From Magnetococcus sp. PR-3 (GTDB taxonomy: Bacteria > Pseudomonadota > Magnetococcia > Magnetococcales > Magnetococcaceae): 64,000 nucleotides of DNA. Positions 28,490 through 37,740 of this stretch are shown piece by piece. The notes beneath the pieces are model-generated. The model saw only the letters and a list, made by a program, of their open reading frames with translations, was not told the origin of the DNA and searched no databases. Positions within the stretch are counted from its first letter, which is position 1. Every line of letters begins with the position of its first letter. Position numbers and translations under genes: made by a program. The stretch covers positions 248,001 to 312,000 of the forward strand of contig NZ_JBAHUQ010000001.1 in assembly GCF_036689865.1 (NCBI RefSeq). Direction: 5' to 3'.

Positions 28490-29743
28490 TCAGACCTGAT
28501 TATCCGAACGGCCAGCGACTTCGCGCAGCACGTTCTCAGCAATGGGACCCGAGAGACGGCGCTGACGCTCCCGCTCCAGTTCGTGGTTGACCACATCCCA
28601 GTTCAGATCCAGGTACTCAATATTTTCAGATGCACCGTCAATGATCTTGTCAAACATTTTACGTAGTGAAACCATGGTGATATCCCGACCACCCAGACCC
28701 GCAATAACCGTGGTCACTTCAGGGCTGGTCTCTACCGTGGCAGAGCGTAGGTTGGTAGAGATGACCCCCCCCCGTCCGGCTGAGAGATTCTTCTCAACAG
28801 CAATCACACGCTTGGCATTTTTTAATGCCTCACCAATGGCCTGTTTGGGGAAAGGACGGAAGGTACGTAGGGAGAGCGAACCGATGGAAATGCCTTCCGC
28901 ACGCATCTGGTCAATAACCTCTTTAATGGTACCGTTCACCGAACCCATCGCCACCACGACGGTCTCCACATTTTCACTGTGGTAAGGTCCGATCAACCCA
29001 CCGGAATTCCGCCCAAAGCGGGCTTTAAATTCACGGCTGATCTCTGGAATAAGCTCCAGTGCCTGTAGCTGCTTGTGGTGGGCTAAATAACGCACTTCGG
29101 CATAGGCTTCTGGCCCCACCATGGCCCCAATGGAAACCGGATTAGCGGGATCAAGAACCTGACGCGGCTCATAAGGGGGCAAAAAAGCATCGACCTGCTC
29201 TTGCAACGGCAAATCAACCCGCTCATAAGCGTGGGTAAGGATAAAACCATCCATACAAACCATGACCGGTAAGGATAAAGTCTCGGCAATTTTAAAGGCC
29301 TGGATATGCAGATCCACGGCCTCCTGGTTATCTTCAGCAAAGATCTGGATCCAACCGGAATCCCGCATGGACATGGAGTCAGAGTGGTCATTCCAGATAT
29401 TGATGGGTGCACCCAAAGCGCGGTTACCCAAAGTCATGACAATTGGCAACCCCAAACCTGAGGCGTTGTACACAGCCTCAGCCATATACAGCAGACCCTG
29501 ACTGGCGGTCGCAGTATAGCTGCGGGCACCGGCGGCTGAAGCCCCAATGGCCACCGACATGGCACTGAACTCGGACTCTGCATTAACATATTCGCAGTTC
29601 TCAATCTCACCTGAACGAACCAGTTGGCTCAACCCTTCTACAATGTGGGTTTGGGGGGAGATGGGATAAGCACAAATAACTTCGGGACGGCACAACCCCA
29701 CGGCTTCGGCTACCGCATGGGAGCCTTCGATCTGTTTCAGCAT
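28490..29743 (-). CDS. porA: Pyruvate:ferredoxin oxidoreductase alpha subunit
   Basis: 417-residue alpha subunit with the substrate/pyrimidine-side motif CAYPISPQTHIVEGL at the N terminus, the YVNAESEFSAMSVAIGA region (about 52-70) and the transketolase-like C-terminal domain (VVAMGSVNGTIKEVID, about 260). AAGGAG lies 7 nt before the ATG, and the gene follows porG by 17 bp. The gamma domain is encoded separately, as in the four-subunit enzymes of archaea and deep-branching bacteria, whereas KorA-type proteins often fuse gamma to alpha. A nine-G run in the coding strand (28765-28773) is tolerated within an RGG codon stretch. Confidence 0.93.
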   Translation of the reverse strand: MLKQIEGSHAVAEAVGLCRPEVICAYPISPQTHIVEGLSQLVRSGEIENCEYVNAESEFSAMSVAIGASAAGARSYTATASQGLLYMAEAVYNASGLGLPIVMTLGNRALGAPINIWNDHSDSMSMRDSGWIQIFAEDNQEAVDLHIQAFKIAETLSLPVMVCMDGFILTHAYERVDLPLQEQVDAFLPPYEPRQVLDPANPVSIGAMVGPEAYAEVRYLAHHKQLQALELIPEISREFKARFGRNSGGLIGPYHSENVETVVVAMGSVNGTIKEVIDQMRAEGISIGSLSLRTFRPFPKQAIGEALKNAKRVIAVEKNLSAGRGGVISTNLRSATVETSPEVTTVIAGLGGRDITMVSLRKMFDKIIDGASENIEYLDLNWDVVNHELERERQRRLSGPIAENVLREVAGRSDNQV

Positions 29744-29760
29744 CTGTTTGCTCCTTCTCT

Positions 29761-30324
29761 CTAGTAGCCAATTTGGGTATTGGCAAAGGCTGCCTCTACC
29801 GCTTTGAGGTTACCCGCCGCAATTTTGGGGGGAAATTTATCCTCCACAGCAGAGATTAAGGAGCTTTTATCAAAGGCCCCTGAAACAGCCGAAAGCCCCG
29901 CCAGCAAAGCAGCATTGGGGACAGGCCGACCAATATGCTCCAGGGCAATTTCAGTAGCCGCCACGCGGGCTACCTTTTTAGGGTCCAGAGATTGGATCAA
30001 TTCCGTAATTTGCAGCTCCTCAAAGCTACGGGCGGTATTGATCAGCAGATAGCCATCTTTTTTCAGCCCAGCAAAGACAGGCACGGTCTGTAAGAGCGTG
30101 GGATCCTGAATTAAGATCGCGTCAGGTTCATTAATGGGTTCCCGCAGGCGAATGGTGCGCGTATCAATACGGCAGTAAGAAATTACCGGCGCACCCATGC
30201 GCTCGGAGCCAAAACTAGGAAAAGCTTGAGCATGTTTACCTTCTTGGAACGCGGCAACTGACAGCAGCTCCGCACCGGTAACCACACCCTGTCCTCCTCT
30301 TCCGTGAATACGGATCTGGAACAT
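29761..30324 (-). CDS. porG: Pyruvate:ferredoxin oxidoreductase gamma subunit
   Basis: 187-residue gamma subunit, first gene of the por operon. The ATG at 30324 is preferred over the GTG at 30330 because AGAGG lies 5 nt upstream. The family motif IRIHGRGGQGVVTGAELL is at the N terminus, followed by QAFPSFGSERMGAPV. PNAALLAGLSAVSGAF near residue 140 is typical of the C-terminal half. It forms part of the CoA-binding face of the alpha-beta-gamma-delta enzyme. Inverted repeats at 30456-30600 precede it. Confidence 0.92.
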   Translation of the reverse strand: MFQIRIHGRGGQGVVTGAELLSVAAFQEGKHAQAFPSFGSERMGAPVISYCRIDTRTIRLREPINEPDAILIQDPTLLQTVPVFAGLKKDGYLLINTARSFEELQITELIQSLDPKKVARVAATEIALEHIGRPVPNAALLAGLSAVSGAFDKSSLISAVEDKFPPKIAAGNLKAVEAAFANTQIGY

Positions 30325-30711
30325 GGGCACCTCTTCTTCTCTTTGTTTATCGGCCCGCTACCCCTAGTTGACCGATAGATTGGGAATGGCATCTCCAAGA
30401 CCCCCTGGAGACATCCATGGCGACTGTTTACCGGGTATCGGTAAAAGCCGTCGGTGATGCGGTTCATGGCACCCGCATCGAAACGATCCGATGGGAGGGA
30501 TCACCCCCCATGGATCAGGTATTTATTTGAATTTTATTGGAGATTTTACAAACAAGAGAAACCAGCTTTATGCCTTATTCCCAAATTTCAGGAAATAAGG
30601 CTCCGCCTAAGCTTCCAGGACGGATGCTTAAGTGGTGGCGATCATAAGCCTGCTGCGCTCCCCCGAGTCAGCAACAGATTTGGTTTTCCCCCTCTGTTTT
30701 GTAAGGCTCCC
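30325..30711. promoter_or_regulatory. por leader region with several inverted repeats
   Basis: This 387-bp gap lies between the malic-enzyme stop and porG on the same strand. It contains four inverted repeats: ACCG/CGGT (30430-30442), GATGCGG/CCGCATC (30456-30479, 7 bp), GATCC-ATGGG/CCCATGGATC (30485-30516, one bulge) and CCTTATT/AATAAGG (30573-30600, with more pairing inside). They could be the malic-enzyme transcript end, operators, or a structured por leader. No gene is seen. Confidence 0.45.
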
Positions 30712-33000
30712 CTACTCCTCTTGATTCTGCTGCTGAATCTGCGCCTCAACCACCGCCAGCGCACTAATATTGACAATACCCCGAGAGGTCACCGATGGAA
30801 TGGTGATATGGGCCGGTTTGGCCGTACCCAACAGAATGGGCCCCAGGGGTACCGCATCCCCCACCGTACTCAAGCTGGCAAAAACGGCATTGGCGGCATC
30901 CCGGTTGGGCATAATCAACAGGTTTGCAGGCTCTTTAAAACGGGCATTGGGGAAAATACGCTGACGGATGGACGGATCCAATGCAGCATTGGTGCGCATT
31001 TCACCTTCGACATCCAGCTCTGGATTTTTTTCTAAAATAATATCCAAGGCTTGGCGCATTTTAACGGCTGAAGGATCCTCAGAACTGCCAAAGTTAGAGT
31101 GAGAGATCAAAGCCACCTTGGGTTTAATGCCAAAGCGCTGCACCACACTGGCAGAACGCAGGGTTATATCTGCCACGGCCTCTGCGGGAGGATCCTGGTA
31201 CACATGGGTATCAGCAATAAACAGAATACCCTTGTTGGTGATCAGACCTGAGAGTGCTGAAAAATCATCCGCATCCTGGGCAAAACCCAGAACATCCCTC
31301 ACATGGTGGGCATATTTGGTATAACCGCTACTCCCCCCACAGACCATGGCATCCGCTTCACCACGGGCAACCATAATACTGGCGATCACAGTCTGGCTGG
31401 TCCGTACCCGGCGCCTTGCCTCTTTAATGGTGACCCCACAGCGCTGTAAACGTGCATAGTAGAACTGCCAGTACTCATCAAACCGAGGATCATCTTGGGG
31501 GTCACAGACCGGAACATCCTCATGCAGCTTAAAGCGCAAACCAATGTTATCCATGCGTTTTTGAATAACATCAGGCCGCCCAACTAAAATGGGTTTGGCC
31601 ATACCGTCATCCAACAACACCTGTACCGCACGCAGCACACGGCCATCTTCCCCTTCCGCAAAGACCAAACGCTTGGGGTCCTTGCGCGCCCGTTCCACAA
31701 TGGGGCGCATTAACATGCCTGAGCGGAAGACAAAACTGGTGAGTTTTTCACGGTAGGCATCAAAATCCTCAATGGGTCGCGTTGCCACACCGCTCTCCAT
31801 GGCCGCACGGGCCACAGCAGGGGCAATTTCCACAATCAATCGAGGATCAAAAGGTTTGGGAATGAGATATTCTGGCCCAAAGGTTAGGGATTCCCCAGCA
31901 TACGCATCGGCCACCTCTTCGGAGGATTCCGCCTGAGCCAGATTGGCAATGGCCTCCACACAGGCCACCTTCATGGCCTCATTGATGGCTGTGGCCCCAA
32001 CATCCAACGCACCGCGGAAGATGTACGGAAAACAGAGCACATTGTTGACCTGGTTGGGATAATCCGTCCGCCCCGTTGCGATGATGGCGTCAGGACGTAC
32101 CGCTTTGGCCTGCTCCGGTAAGATCTCAGGATCTGGGTTGGCCAAAGCCAGAATCATAGGATCCTTGGCCATCTGCTTGACCATCTCTGGTGTTAACACC
32201 CCTGGCCCTGACAGCCCCAGAAAAATATCGGCCTGGGGAATGGCCTGCGCCAACGTGCGCAGCTCAGTTGTTGCGGCATACCCCATTTTTTCTGGCTGGT
32301 TTGCCAAGTCATCGCGCTCTGTGTGGACCACTCCGGTGCGATCGATCAGCAGAATATTCTCTTTTTTCAGGCCCATATCACACAGCAGGTTTAAGCATGC
32401 AATACCAGCAGCACCCCCACCTGTAGAGACCATTTTTACATCGGCAATCTCCTTACCAACTAACCGCAAGCCATTTCGGATGGCTGAGGCTGCGATAATG
32501 GCGGTGCCGTGTTGATCGTCATGAAAAACCGGAATCCCCATGCGCTTTTTCAGGTCCCCTTCCACCACAAAACACTCTGGGGCCTTAATATCTTCGAGAT
32601 TAATACCACCAAAGGTTGGCTCTAGTGAGGCGATAATCTCCACCAGCTTATGGGGGTCACTCTCATCGACTTCGATATCAAAAACATCAATACCTGCAAA
32701 TTTTTTAAAGAGTACCGCTTTGCCTTCCATCACCGGTTTGGAGGCCAACGGTCCAATATTGCCCAACCCTAATACGGCTGAACCGTTAGAGATCACCGCA
32801 ACCAGATTACCCCGCGCAGTATATTTGGCTGCAGCCAGCGGATTGTGCTCAATCTCCGTACAGGGCACAGCCACCCCAGGTGAATAAGCCAAGGCTAAAT
32901 CCCGTTGGTTCGCCATGGGCTTGGTTGCATTGACCGCTAACTTACCGGGGGAGGGAAATTCATGATAGTCCAGCGCCATCTTGTCAAAATCAGAACTCAT
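30712..33000 (-). CDS. maeB: NADP-dependent malic enzyme with C-terminal phosphotransacetylase-like domain
   Basis: 762-residue MaeB-type protein. The malic N-terminal domain (about 1-160) has [11 protein letters not shown] and [12 protein letters not shown]. The NAD(P)-binding domain (about 165-420) has [24 protein letters not shown] and ALANPDPEI. The C-terminal ~330 residues are a phosphate-acetyltransferase-like domain ([33 protein letters not shown]) that is usually regulatory, sensing acetyl-CoA. AAAGGA precedes the ATG. Upstream lies the dicarboxylate-type TRAP operon, separated by a terminator-like hairpin. The location next to C4-dicarboxylate uptake and a pyruvate:ferredoxin oxidoreductase fits malate-to-pyruvate conversion. 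Confidence 0.95.
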   Translation of the reverse strand: MSSDFDKMALDYHEFPSPGKLAVNATKPMANQRDLALAYSPGVAVPCTEIEHNPLAAAKYTARGNLVAVISNGSAVLGLGNIGPLASKPVMEGKAVLFKKFAGIDVFDIEVDESDPHKLVEIIASLEPTFGGINLEDIKAPECFVVEGDLKKRMGIPVFHDDQHGTAIIAASAIRNGLRLVGKEIADVKMVSTGGGAAGIACLNLLCDMGLKKENILLIDRTGVVHTERDDLANQPEKMGYAATTELRTLAQAIPQADIFLGLSGPGVLTPEMVKQMAKDPMILALANPDPEILPEQAKAVRPDAIIATGRTDYPNQVNNVLCFPYIFRGALDVGATAINEAMKVACVEAIANLAQAESSEEVADAYAGESLTFGPEYLIPKPFDPRLIVEIAPAVARAAMESGVATRPIEDFDAYREKLTSFVFRSGMLMRPIVERARKDPKRLVFAEGEDGRVLRAVQVLLDDGMAKPILVGRPDVIQKRMDNIGLRFKLHEDVPVCDPQDDPRFDEYWQFYYARLQRCGVTIKEARRRVRTSQTVIASIMVARGEADAMVCGGSSGYTKYAHHVRDVLGFAQDADDFSALSGLITNKGILFIADTHVYQDPPAEAVADITLRSASVVQRFGIKPKVALISHSNFGSSEDPSAVKMRQALDIILEKNPELDVEGEMRTNAALDPSIRQRIFPNARFKEPANLLIMPNRDAANAVFASLSTVGDAVPLGPILLGTAKPAHITIPSVTSRGIVNISALAVVEAQIQQQNQEE

Positions 33001-33097
33001 CGTATGCTTTCCTTTTACTAAGCATCACAGAGACAGCCTACGCCTACCAACGACACGCGTTGGGCATGCAAAGGAGGTCTCAAGGTTTATGTACATA

Positions 33098-33138
33098 TTT
33101 GGGGCGCAACCGAAAAATAGATCGGCTGCGCCCCAAAA
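33098..33138 (-). terminator. Hairpin terminator after dctM
   Basis: TTTGGGGCGCA (33098-33108) pairs with TGCGCCCCAAA (33127-33137), and an inner CCG/CGG adds pairing. It lies about 80 nt after the dctM stop and separates the TRAP operon from maeB. A 14-bp palindrome, GTGGAGATCTCCAC, sits just before it on the minus strand (33140-33153 on plus). Confidence 0.65.
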
Positions 33139-33216
33139 CGTGGAGATCTCCACCCAGACATAGCCTGGTTAGAGACCTCCCGGGGAGGCTTTCAGTACTC
33201 AGAGGCGTTGCACCTC

Positions 33217-34617
33217 TTAATTGTAACCATTCAGATGATCGATATACTCTGGCAGCCACAAAGAGATCTGTGGAATGTAGGTCACCAGAATCAGGAAGAA
33301 GAGCAGCAGTCCCAACCAAGGTAGAGCCGCTTTGATCACCCAGGTGATGGGTTTACCGGTAATACCCGCCGTCACAAATAGATTGAGACCTACCGGCGGC
33401 GTGATCATACCAATTTCCATATTCACCACCATCACGATCCCCAAGTGAATGGGATCAATACCCAGCTGTACAGCAATGGGGAACAGAATGGGGGCCATGA
33501 TCAAAATGATCGCAGAAGGCTCCATAAAGTTACCGGCAGCCAACAGCAGAATATTCACCACAATCAGGAAGCCCCAAGCTGGCAGTCCCCAATTAACAAT
33601 GGTCTCTGCAATTACGTGGGGAATGCGCTCCGTGGTCAGCACATGGGCGAACAACATGGCGTTGGCAATGATGAACAGCAACATAATGCTCACCTTAGCC
33701 GCTTCTAACACCACCCCACGGACCTCTTCATCGCGGAACAACCTGGGGAACATCAACGTAATGTTCCAGCTGTTACGCCATAACATGGCACCGGCTGTTT
33801 CACCAGAGTGGTGCCAGGGTATGGTCTTTAAGGGGCCCATATCCCGGTAACCCACGGTGGCTACCAACAAGGCATAGATGGCCGATACCGCAGCAGCCTC
33901 AGTTGGGCTGGCAATACCGCCATAGATCGAGCCTAAAACAATAACGATGAGCATGATGCCGCCCATGGCGGACATGCAGGCTTTACCGATCTCACTAAAC
34001 CCAGCCCAAGGTTGCGCAGGCAAACCTTTGATACGGGCGGTGATGTAGATGGCTACCATTAACAGAAGGCCCATACCAAGCCCGGGGATAAAACCCGCCA
34101 TAAACATACGGGCTGCGGACTCTTCCGTCGCTGCAGCATACACCAACATAACGATAGAAGGTGGGATCAAGATCCCCAATGTACCTGCGTTGGCAATAAC
34201 ACCCGCCGCATAGGCTTTGGGGTAGCCAGCTTTAACCATACCGGCAATAACGATGGTACCAATGGCAGCCACCGTAGCCGGTGATGAACCAGACACCGCA
34301 GCGAACAGCATACAGGCCAGTACCGAAGCCATGGCCAAACCACCGCGAATGTGCCCCACAATGGCGATGGCAAAACGGATTAAACGCTTCGCCACACCAC
34401 CGGTTGAGAGAAACGCCGACGATAAGATAAAGAAGGGAATCGCCAAAAGCGTATAGTGTTCACTGGTTGCCTCAAACAGCTTAAGCGCAATGGAGGCCAG
34501 GGAATCGCTGGAGAACATCATAATGGTCATGATACTGGACAGGCCAAGCGCAATGGCGATAGGCACACCAATAAACATAAACACGAACAAAAGGATAAAC
34601 AGCGCCGCGATGGTCAT
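33217..34617 (-). CDS. dctM: TRAP transporter large permease
   Basis: 466-residue inner-membrane protein with about 12 hydrophobic segments, the DctM subunit of a tripartite ATP-independent periplasmic transporter. Typical motifs are FMFIGVPIAIALGLSS near the N terminus, GSSPATVAAIGTIVI (about 107) and MITPPVGLNLFVTAGI near residue 410. It couples Na+ or H+ movement to substrate uptake. Its ATG overlaps the dctQ stop by 4 bp (ATGA). The central loop (about 255-300) is somewhat long. The substrate is inferred to be C4-dicarboxylate from the DctB/DctD pair and the malic-enzyme gene nearby. Confidence 0.94.
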   Translation of the reverse strand: MTIAALFILLFVFMFIGVPIAIALGLSSIMTIMMFSSDSLASIALKLFEATSEHYTLLAIPFFILSSAFLSTGGVAKRLIRFAIAIVGHIRGGLAMASVLACMLFAAVSGSSPATVAAIGTIVIAGMVKAGYPKAYAAGVIANAGTLGILIPPSIVMLVYAAATEESAARMFMAGFIPGLGMGLLLMVAIYITARIKGLPAQPWAGFSEIGKACMSAMGGIMLIVIVLGSIYGGIASPTEAAAVSAIYALLVATVGYRDMGPLKTIPWHHSGETAGAMLWRNSWNITLMFPRLFRDEEVRGVVLEAAKVSIMLLFIIANAMLFAHVLTTERIPHVIAETIVNWGLPAWGFLIVVNILLLAAGNFMEPSAIILIMAPILFPIAVQLGIDPIHLGIVMVVNMEIGMITPPVGLNLFVTAGITGKPITWVIKAALPWLGLLLFFLILVTYIPQISLWLPEYIDHLNGYN

Positions 34618-35297
34618 GACTTCACCTCCGGGTCTTTACCCTTTTTGTCGTCATTAAGATGGTAGATCTCCTCCTCAATCTCATCAACTTTGATGGGGTC
34701 CAGACCCAGGTCGTGTTCCAGAACCTCTTTAGCCTCATCGGCAAAGTGGAAGCTGTCAGCCTTACCCGTCCACAGGTTGATACCCAACTGTAGAAAACGG
34801 AAAACCAGCAGAACAAACCCCACCACAATCGGAGCATGGGCAAACCACAGGGGTACCAGCGGATCTTCAACATCCAGCTTCAGGAACTCCTGCATATTCA
34901 CAGATAACATCTCCACCAAGCCAATGGCCAAGCGGGTGTCCTCCATGGTAATACCAATTTTGTACATCTTAGCCAGATAGATCCAGCCGCCGTACAGGAA
35001 CAGGGCGCAGTAGAACAGGCAGAGCGCCAACGCCACCAGGGAGACGATACGACGAACCTCAGGCTTGAGAATTCGCACAACCGCATCCACACCAATGTGG
35101 GCACCTACCTTAATCCCGTAAGAGGCGCCAAAAAGGACAAACCATGCTGATACATGCAGGGTGACCTCCTGGGCCCACTCCAGGCCTGTGTTAAATACAA
35201 AACGCAGTACCACTTCCAAAAAGACCAAAAAGGTCATTGAAATCAGTAGAAGGGCCAGTGCGTTCTCTTCCAGCCTTGCCATAAAGCGTGCGATCAT
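34614..35297 (-). CDS. dctQ: TRAP transporter small permease
   Basis: 227-residue DctQ-type membrane protein with four transmembrane segments. The start is placed at the ATG at 35297, preceded by AAGGAG; the frame could extend to 35336 but without a ribosome-binding site. The motif EVVLRFVFNTGLEWAQE in the first hairpin is typical. A charged C-terminal tail of about 50 residues (EEEIYHLNDDKKGKDPE) is longer than usual for the family. It is translationally coupled to dctM. It lies 196 bp downstream of dctP, with a hairpin between. Confidence 0.92.
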   Translation of the reverse strand: MIARFMARLEENALALLLISMTFLVFLEVVLRFVFNTGLEWAQEVTLHVSAWFVLFGASYGIKVGAHIGVDAVVRILKPEVRRIVSLVALALCLFYCALFLYGGWIYLAKMYKIGITMEDTRLAIGLVEMLSVNMQEFLKLDVEDPLVPLWFAHAPIVVGFVLLVFRFLQLGINLWTGKADSFHFADEAKEVLEHDLGLDPIKVDEIEEEIYHLNDDKKGKDPEVKS

Positions 35298-35376
35298 GGA
35301 AAGCCTCTCCTTTTTCCAATCCGCGCCATCCCACATGGATGTAGCGTCTGCGGGGTGATTGAAGGAGAGTAAGCGA

Positions 35377-35404
35377 GGGCGGTACTGCGTTTACAATACC
35401 GCCC
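35377..35404 (-). terminator. Intercistronic hairpin between dctP and dctQ
   Basis: GGGCGGTA (35377-35384) pairs with TACCGCCC (35397-35404). Nearer dctP, GGGGTG and CACCCC (about 35430-35480) also pair, together with CTGCAG/CTGCA elements. Hairpins here would fit higher expression of the binding protein than of the membrane subunits. Confidence 0.5.
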
Positions 35405-35493
35405 CCCGTATACTCGACCTTCCCCCAGGAAGGTGGGGTGTTGCAGCCCTTTGGATAAGCTGCAGAGATCACCCCGTAGAAACGAACGCCTGA

Positions 35494-36483
35494 TTACATG
35501 TTGGAAGCAACCGCTGCATCCAGGTTCTTCTTACCAATCTGCTTTTCAAACTTTTTCCAAACCGGCTTCATTGCAGCAACCCACAGGGCACGCTCAGCAT
35601 CGGTAAGGGTCAATACTTTACTGCGCTTGGATACAACGATCTTCTCACGATCATTGGTAGCCTTGGCCGCAGAAGCAGCGTTACCAATGTCAATCGCTTC
35701 AGTCAGCGCACTTTTAACCTGGGCCTTGATATCTTTAGGCAGATCCATCCAGAACTCAGCTGAGGTCACAACCATATAGTCCAACAGACCGTGGTTGGAT
35801 TCGGTGATGTAGTCCTGCACCTCAAAGAACTTCTTAGAGTAGATGTTTGACCAGCTATTTTCCTGACCATCAATGGCGTTGGTCTGGAGCAGGGTGAAGA
35901 CCTCAGAGAAGGGCTTCTTCAATGGTGTTGCTTTAACGGCATGGAACTGAGCCGACAGTACGTCTGAAGACATGATGCGGAATTTCAGACCGTGGGCGTC
36001 GGTTGGTACCTTCAAAGGCTGACTGGCCGAGAGCTGCTTTAGACCATTGTGGAGGTAACCAAGACCGACCAAACCTTTTTTCTTCATGGACTGAAGAAGC
36101 TTTTGACCTTCAGGACCTTTTTGAAAACGATCCACAGCCGCCATGTCTTTAAACAAGAAAGGCAGGTCAAAGATCTGCAGCTTCTTGGTGAATTTCTTAA
36201 ACTTGGACAGTGCAGGTGCAGCCATGTGCACATCACCCAACAACATGGCCTCTAGAACTTTGTTATCTCCATACAGCTGGGAGTTCGGATAAACCTCCAC
36301 AACCACTTTACCGTTCAAGCGCTTCTCCACCAGCTCCTTGAACTTAATTGCCATAATCCCTTTGGGGGTGTTTTCAGCAACCACGTGGCTGAACTTAATC
36401 ACGATGGGCTTGGCCTCAGCAACAGCCATACCGCCAGCCAGAATGCAGGTTGTTAATGCTGCAGCAAAAAGAGTCTTACGCAT
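35494..36483 (-). CDS. dctP: TRAP transporter solute-binding protein (DctP family)
   Basis: 329-residue periplasmic binding protein. The ATG at 36483 has GGAG 9 nt upstream and gives a normal signal peptide (MRKTLFAAALTTCILAGG, cleavage after AEA), so the longer frame to 36534 is not used. Family motifs are IKFSHVVAENTPKG, VEVYPNSQLYGDN and the signature around GLKFRIMSSDVLSAQF. A conserved arginine in that last region binds the substrate carboxylate. The segment TNAIDGQENSWSNIY is typical of DctP. Upstream lie a -24/-12 promoter and two inverted repeats, consistent with control by the adjacent DctB/DctD system. Confidence 0.94.
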   Translation of the reverse strand: MRKTLFAAALTTCILAGGMAVAEAKPIVIKFSHVVAENTPKGIMAIKFKELVEKRLNGKVVVEVYPNSQLYGDNKVLEAMLLGDVHMAAPALSKFKKFTKKLQIFDLPFLFKDMAAVDRFQKGPEGQKLLQSMKKKGLVGLGYLHNGLKQLSASQPLKVPTDAHGLKFRIMSSDVLSAQFHAVKATPLKKPFSEVFTLLQTNAIDGQENSWSNIYSKKFFEVQDYITESNHGLLDYMVVTSAEFWMDLPKDIKAQVKSALTEAIDIGNAASAAKATNDREKIVVSKRSKVLTLTDAERALWVAAMKPVWKKFEKQIGKKNLDAAVASNM

Positions 36484-36584
36484 GGTTTTCATCTCCAGTG
36501 TCACGATTGTCAGTGCATCCCTTAACTTCCACACTTTTCGATGTGTGGTTGGGAACAGGGAACGTTTCTTCTACCCTCTCTACG

Positions 36585-36599
36585 GCAATCGTCGGGCCA
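36585..36599 (-). promoter_or_regulatory. Sigma54 (-24/-12) promoter of dctP
   Basis: On the minus strand TGGCCCGACGATTGC gives GG and GC separated by exactly 10 nt, close to the consensus TGGCACG-N4-TTGC. The start site would be near 36573, about 90 nt before the dctP ATG. A DctD-type sigma54 activator is encoded about 1.2 kb upstream. Confidence 0.75.
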
Positions 36600-36687
36600 C
36601 TTTTAGATGATTCACGATTTTTTTCGAAAACCATAGGCTTTACAGCAAGATATATTCGTTATTCCGCGTTGCTCTATTGGAACGCTG

Positions 36688-36735
36688 TGTGCGGATTCTC
36701 GCACAACTGGTTCTGAGTATGCGGCGGATTTCCGC
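36688..36735. promoter_or_regulatory. Two phased inverted repeats, probable DctD binding sites
   Basis: TGTGCGGATTCTCGCACA (36688-36705) and GCGGATTTCCGC (36724-36735) share the core GCGGATTYYCGC and are offset by 33 bp, about three helical turns. They lie about 115-160 bp upstream of the predicted sigma54 start site of dctP, the usual position for an upstream activating sequence. Assignment to DctD is inferred. Confidence 0.6.
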
Positions 36736-36739
36736 TATA

Positions 36740-37180
36740 TAACAACCAAATTTTGTTGATGGCAAGGTCATTTTTTACATTAGCAGTGTGCATGTTATAG
36801 ATACATAAAATCAATAGTTTACGCTTTTGCAATGCAAAACTTCATTTGGCATTGCACAATATTTTGCGCAGCAAAAACAACGATTCATCCGAGAAAAAAC
36901 ACCCATTAAAAAGGGGTTAGCCACCATTATCACTTTTATGAATAGTAGAGACACTGGGCGGTTTTTTGAATTTATCCTTACAAACATACGACTTAGTACA
37001 GTATTTGATGCGTAGATAAAAGCAGACAATTGGTCATGAAGAATTCATTAAAAAAATAATGCGGCTGTGTTGGTTTTCGATAAAAAAAGCGCGAACAGAC
37101 CCATTAGAATGGCCACCCCCTAGACCAGAATGCGTATCGGGCGTGTGCTTGCAGGGCTCAACCTTAGGATGATCAAGCTT
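36740..37180. other. AT-rich non-coding stretch
   Basis: About 440 bp, clearly richer in A+T than its surroundings between about 36740 and 37080. It contains an inverted repeat TGCAATGC/GCATTGCA (36828-36856). Short frames on both strands (36811-37029) lack ribosome-binding sites. It could provide a bendable spacer; nothing else is supported. Confidence 0.5.
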
Positions 37181-37444
37181 CTTGCGGAGCTGCTAACAAA
37201 GTGCCTGGGCATACCACGAGGCATGCCCTGTTAGAAAACGATTGGGTCTCTTAAGCGGCTTCTAAAGAATAGCCTGAGCATGCTGCATGGCACTCATCTT
37301 AAGTAGCTTCTAAAGAATATGCTGCGCGGCACACCCTTAATCGATCCTGATCAGGTCTCTTGAGGGGCTTCTAAAGAGTAGGCTGGGTACTACCGTACGG
37401 TACGCTAAGTGATCATGATCAGGTCGCTTGAGAGGCTTCTAAAG
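37181..37444. repeat. Degenerate direct-repeat array (five copies)
   Basis: The core CTTRAGNGGCTTCTAAAG occurs at 37250, 37298, 37359 and 37427, with a diverged first copy at 37181. Spacings are 69, 48, 61 and 68 bp. Intervening parts also share words: GATC-N2-GATCAGGTC before the core, and a GCATGC-like palindromic stretch after it. The copies are too diverged for a CRISPR and contain no open frame. Confidence 0.7.
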
Positions 37445-37669
37445 TGTCCACTGGCCATGCTGTGCGGTATGCCCCGTAATAGAAGGGGCGTACCTAACCA
37501 GCCCAAGTCACCACACTTTGGCCAGGGGAATAGGCTCTTGAGAGAGAGACCGTCGAGAAACGGCTGGGGAACAGATATGCGATCCAACCAAGCCCCCTTT
37601 TAACAAGCGTGCGTGCGCTCTCTTAAACAGAGCACACGTGGGGGCGCACGGTTAGGGTAAGCGACTTTA

Positions 37670-37706
37670 GATCTGGTCGGGCAGGTGCTTCATGCCCGAC
37701 CAGATC
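37670..37706 (-). terminator. Strong hairpin after dctD
   Basis: GATCTGGTCGGGCA (37670-37683) pairs perfectly over 14 bp with TGCCCGACCAGATC (37693-37706) around a 9-nt loop. It begins 34 nt after the dctD stop. There is no T-run on the minus strand. Confidence 0.65.
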
Positions 37707-37740
37707 ACACAGGAGGCAGGCCGGGACAGAGAGAGCCGTT

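Noticed and set aside
28765-28773. Nine-G run in porA as a phase-variable tract
   Set aside because: It is short, encodes a sensible RGG segment, and the gene is intact; evidence for slippage is lacking.
36811-37029. Overlapping short frames on both strands in the AT-rich part of the dctP-dctD gap
   Set aside because: AT-rich DNA with frames on both strands and no ribosome-binding sites; neither looks like a protein.
37181-37444. CRISPR array
   Set aside because: Copies are degenerate, spacers are irregular in length and share sequence, and there are no cas genes nearby.
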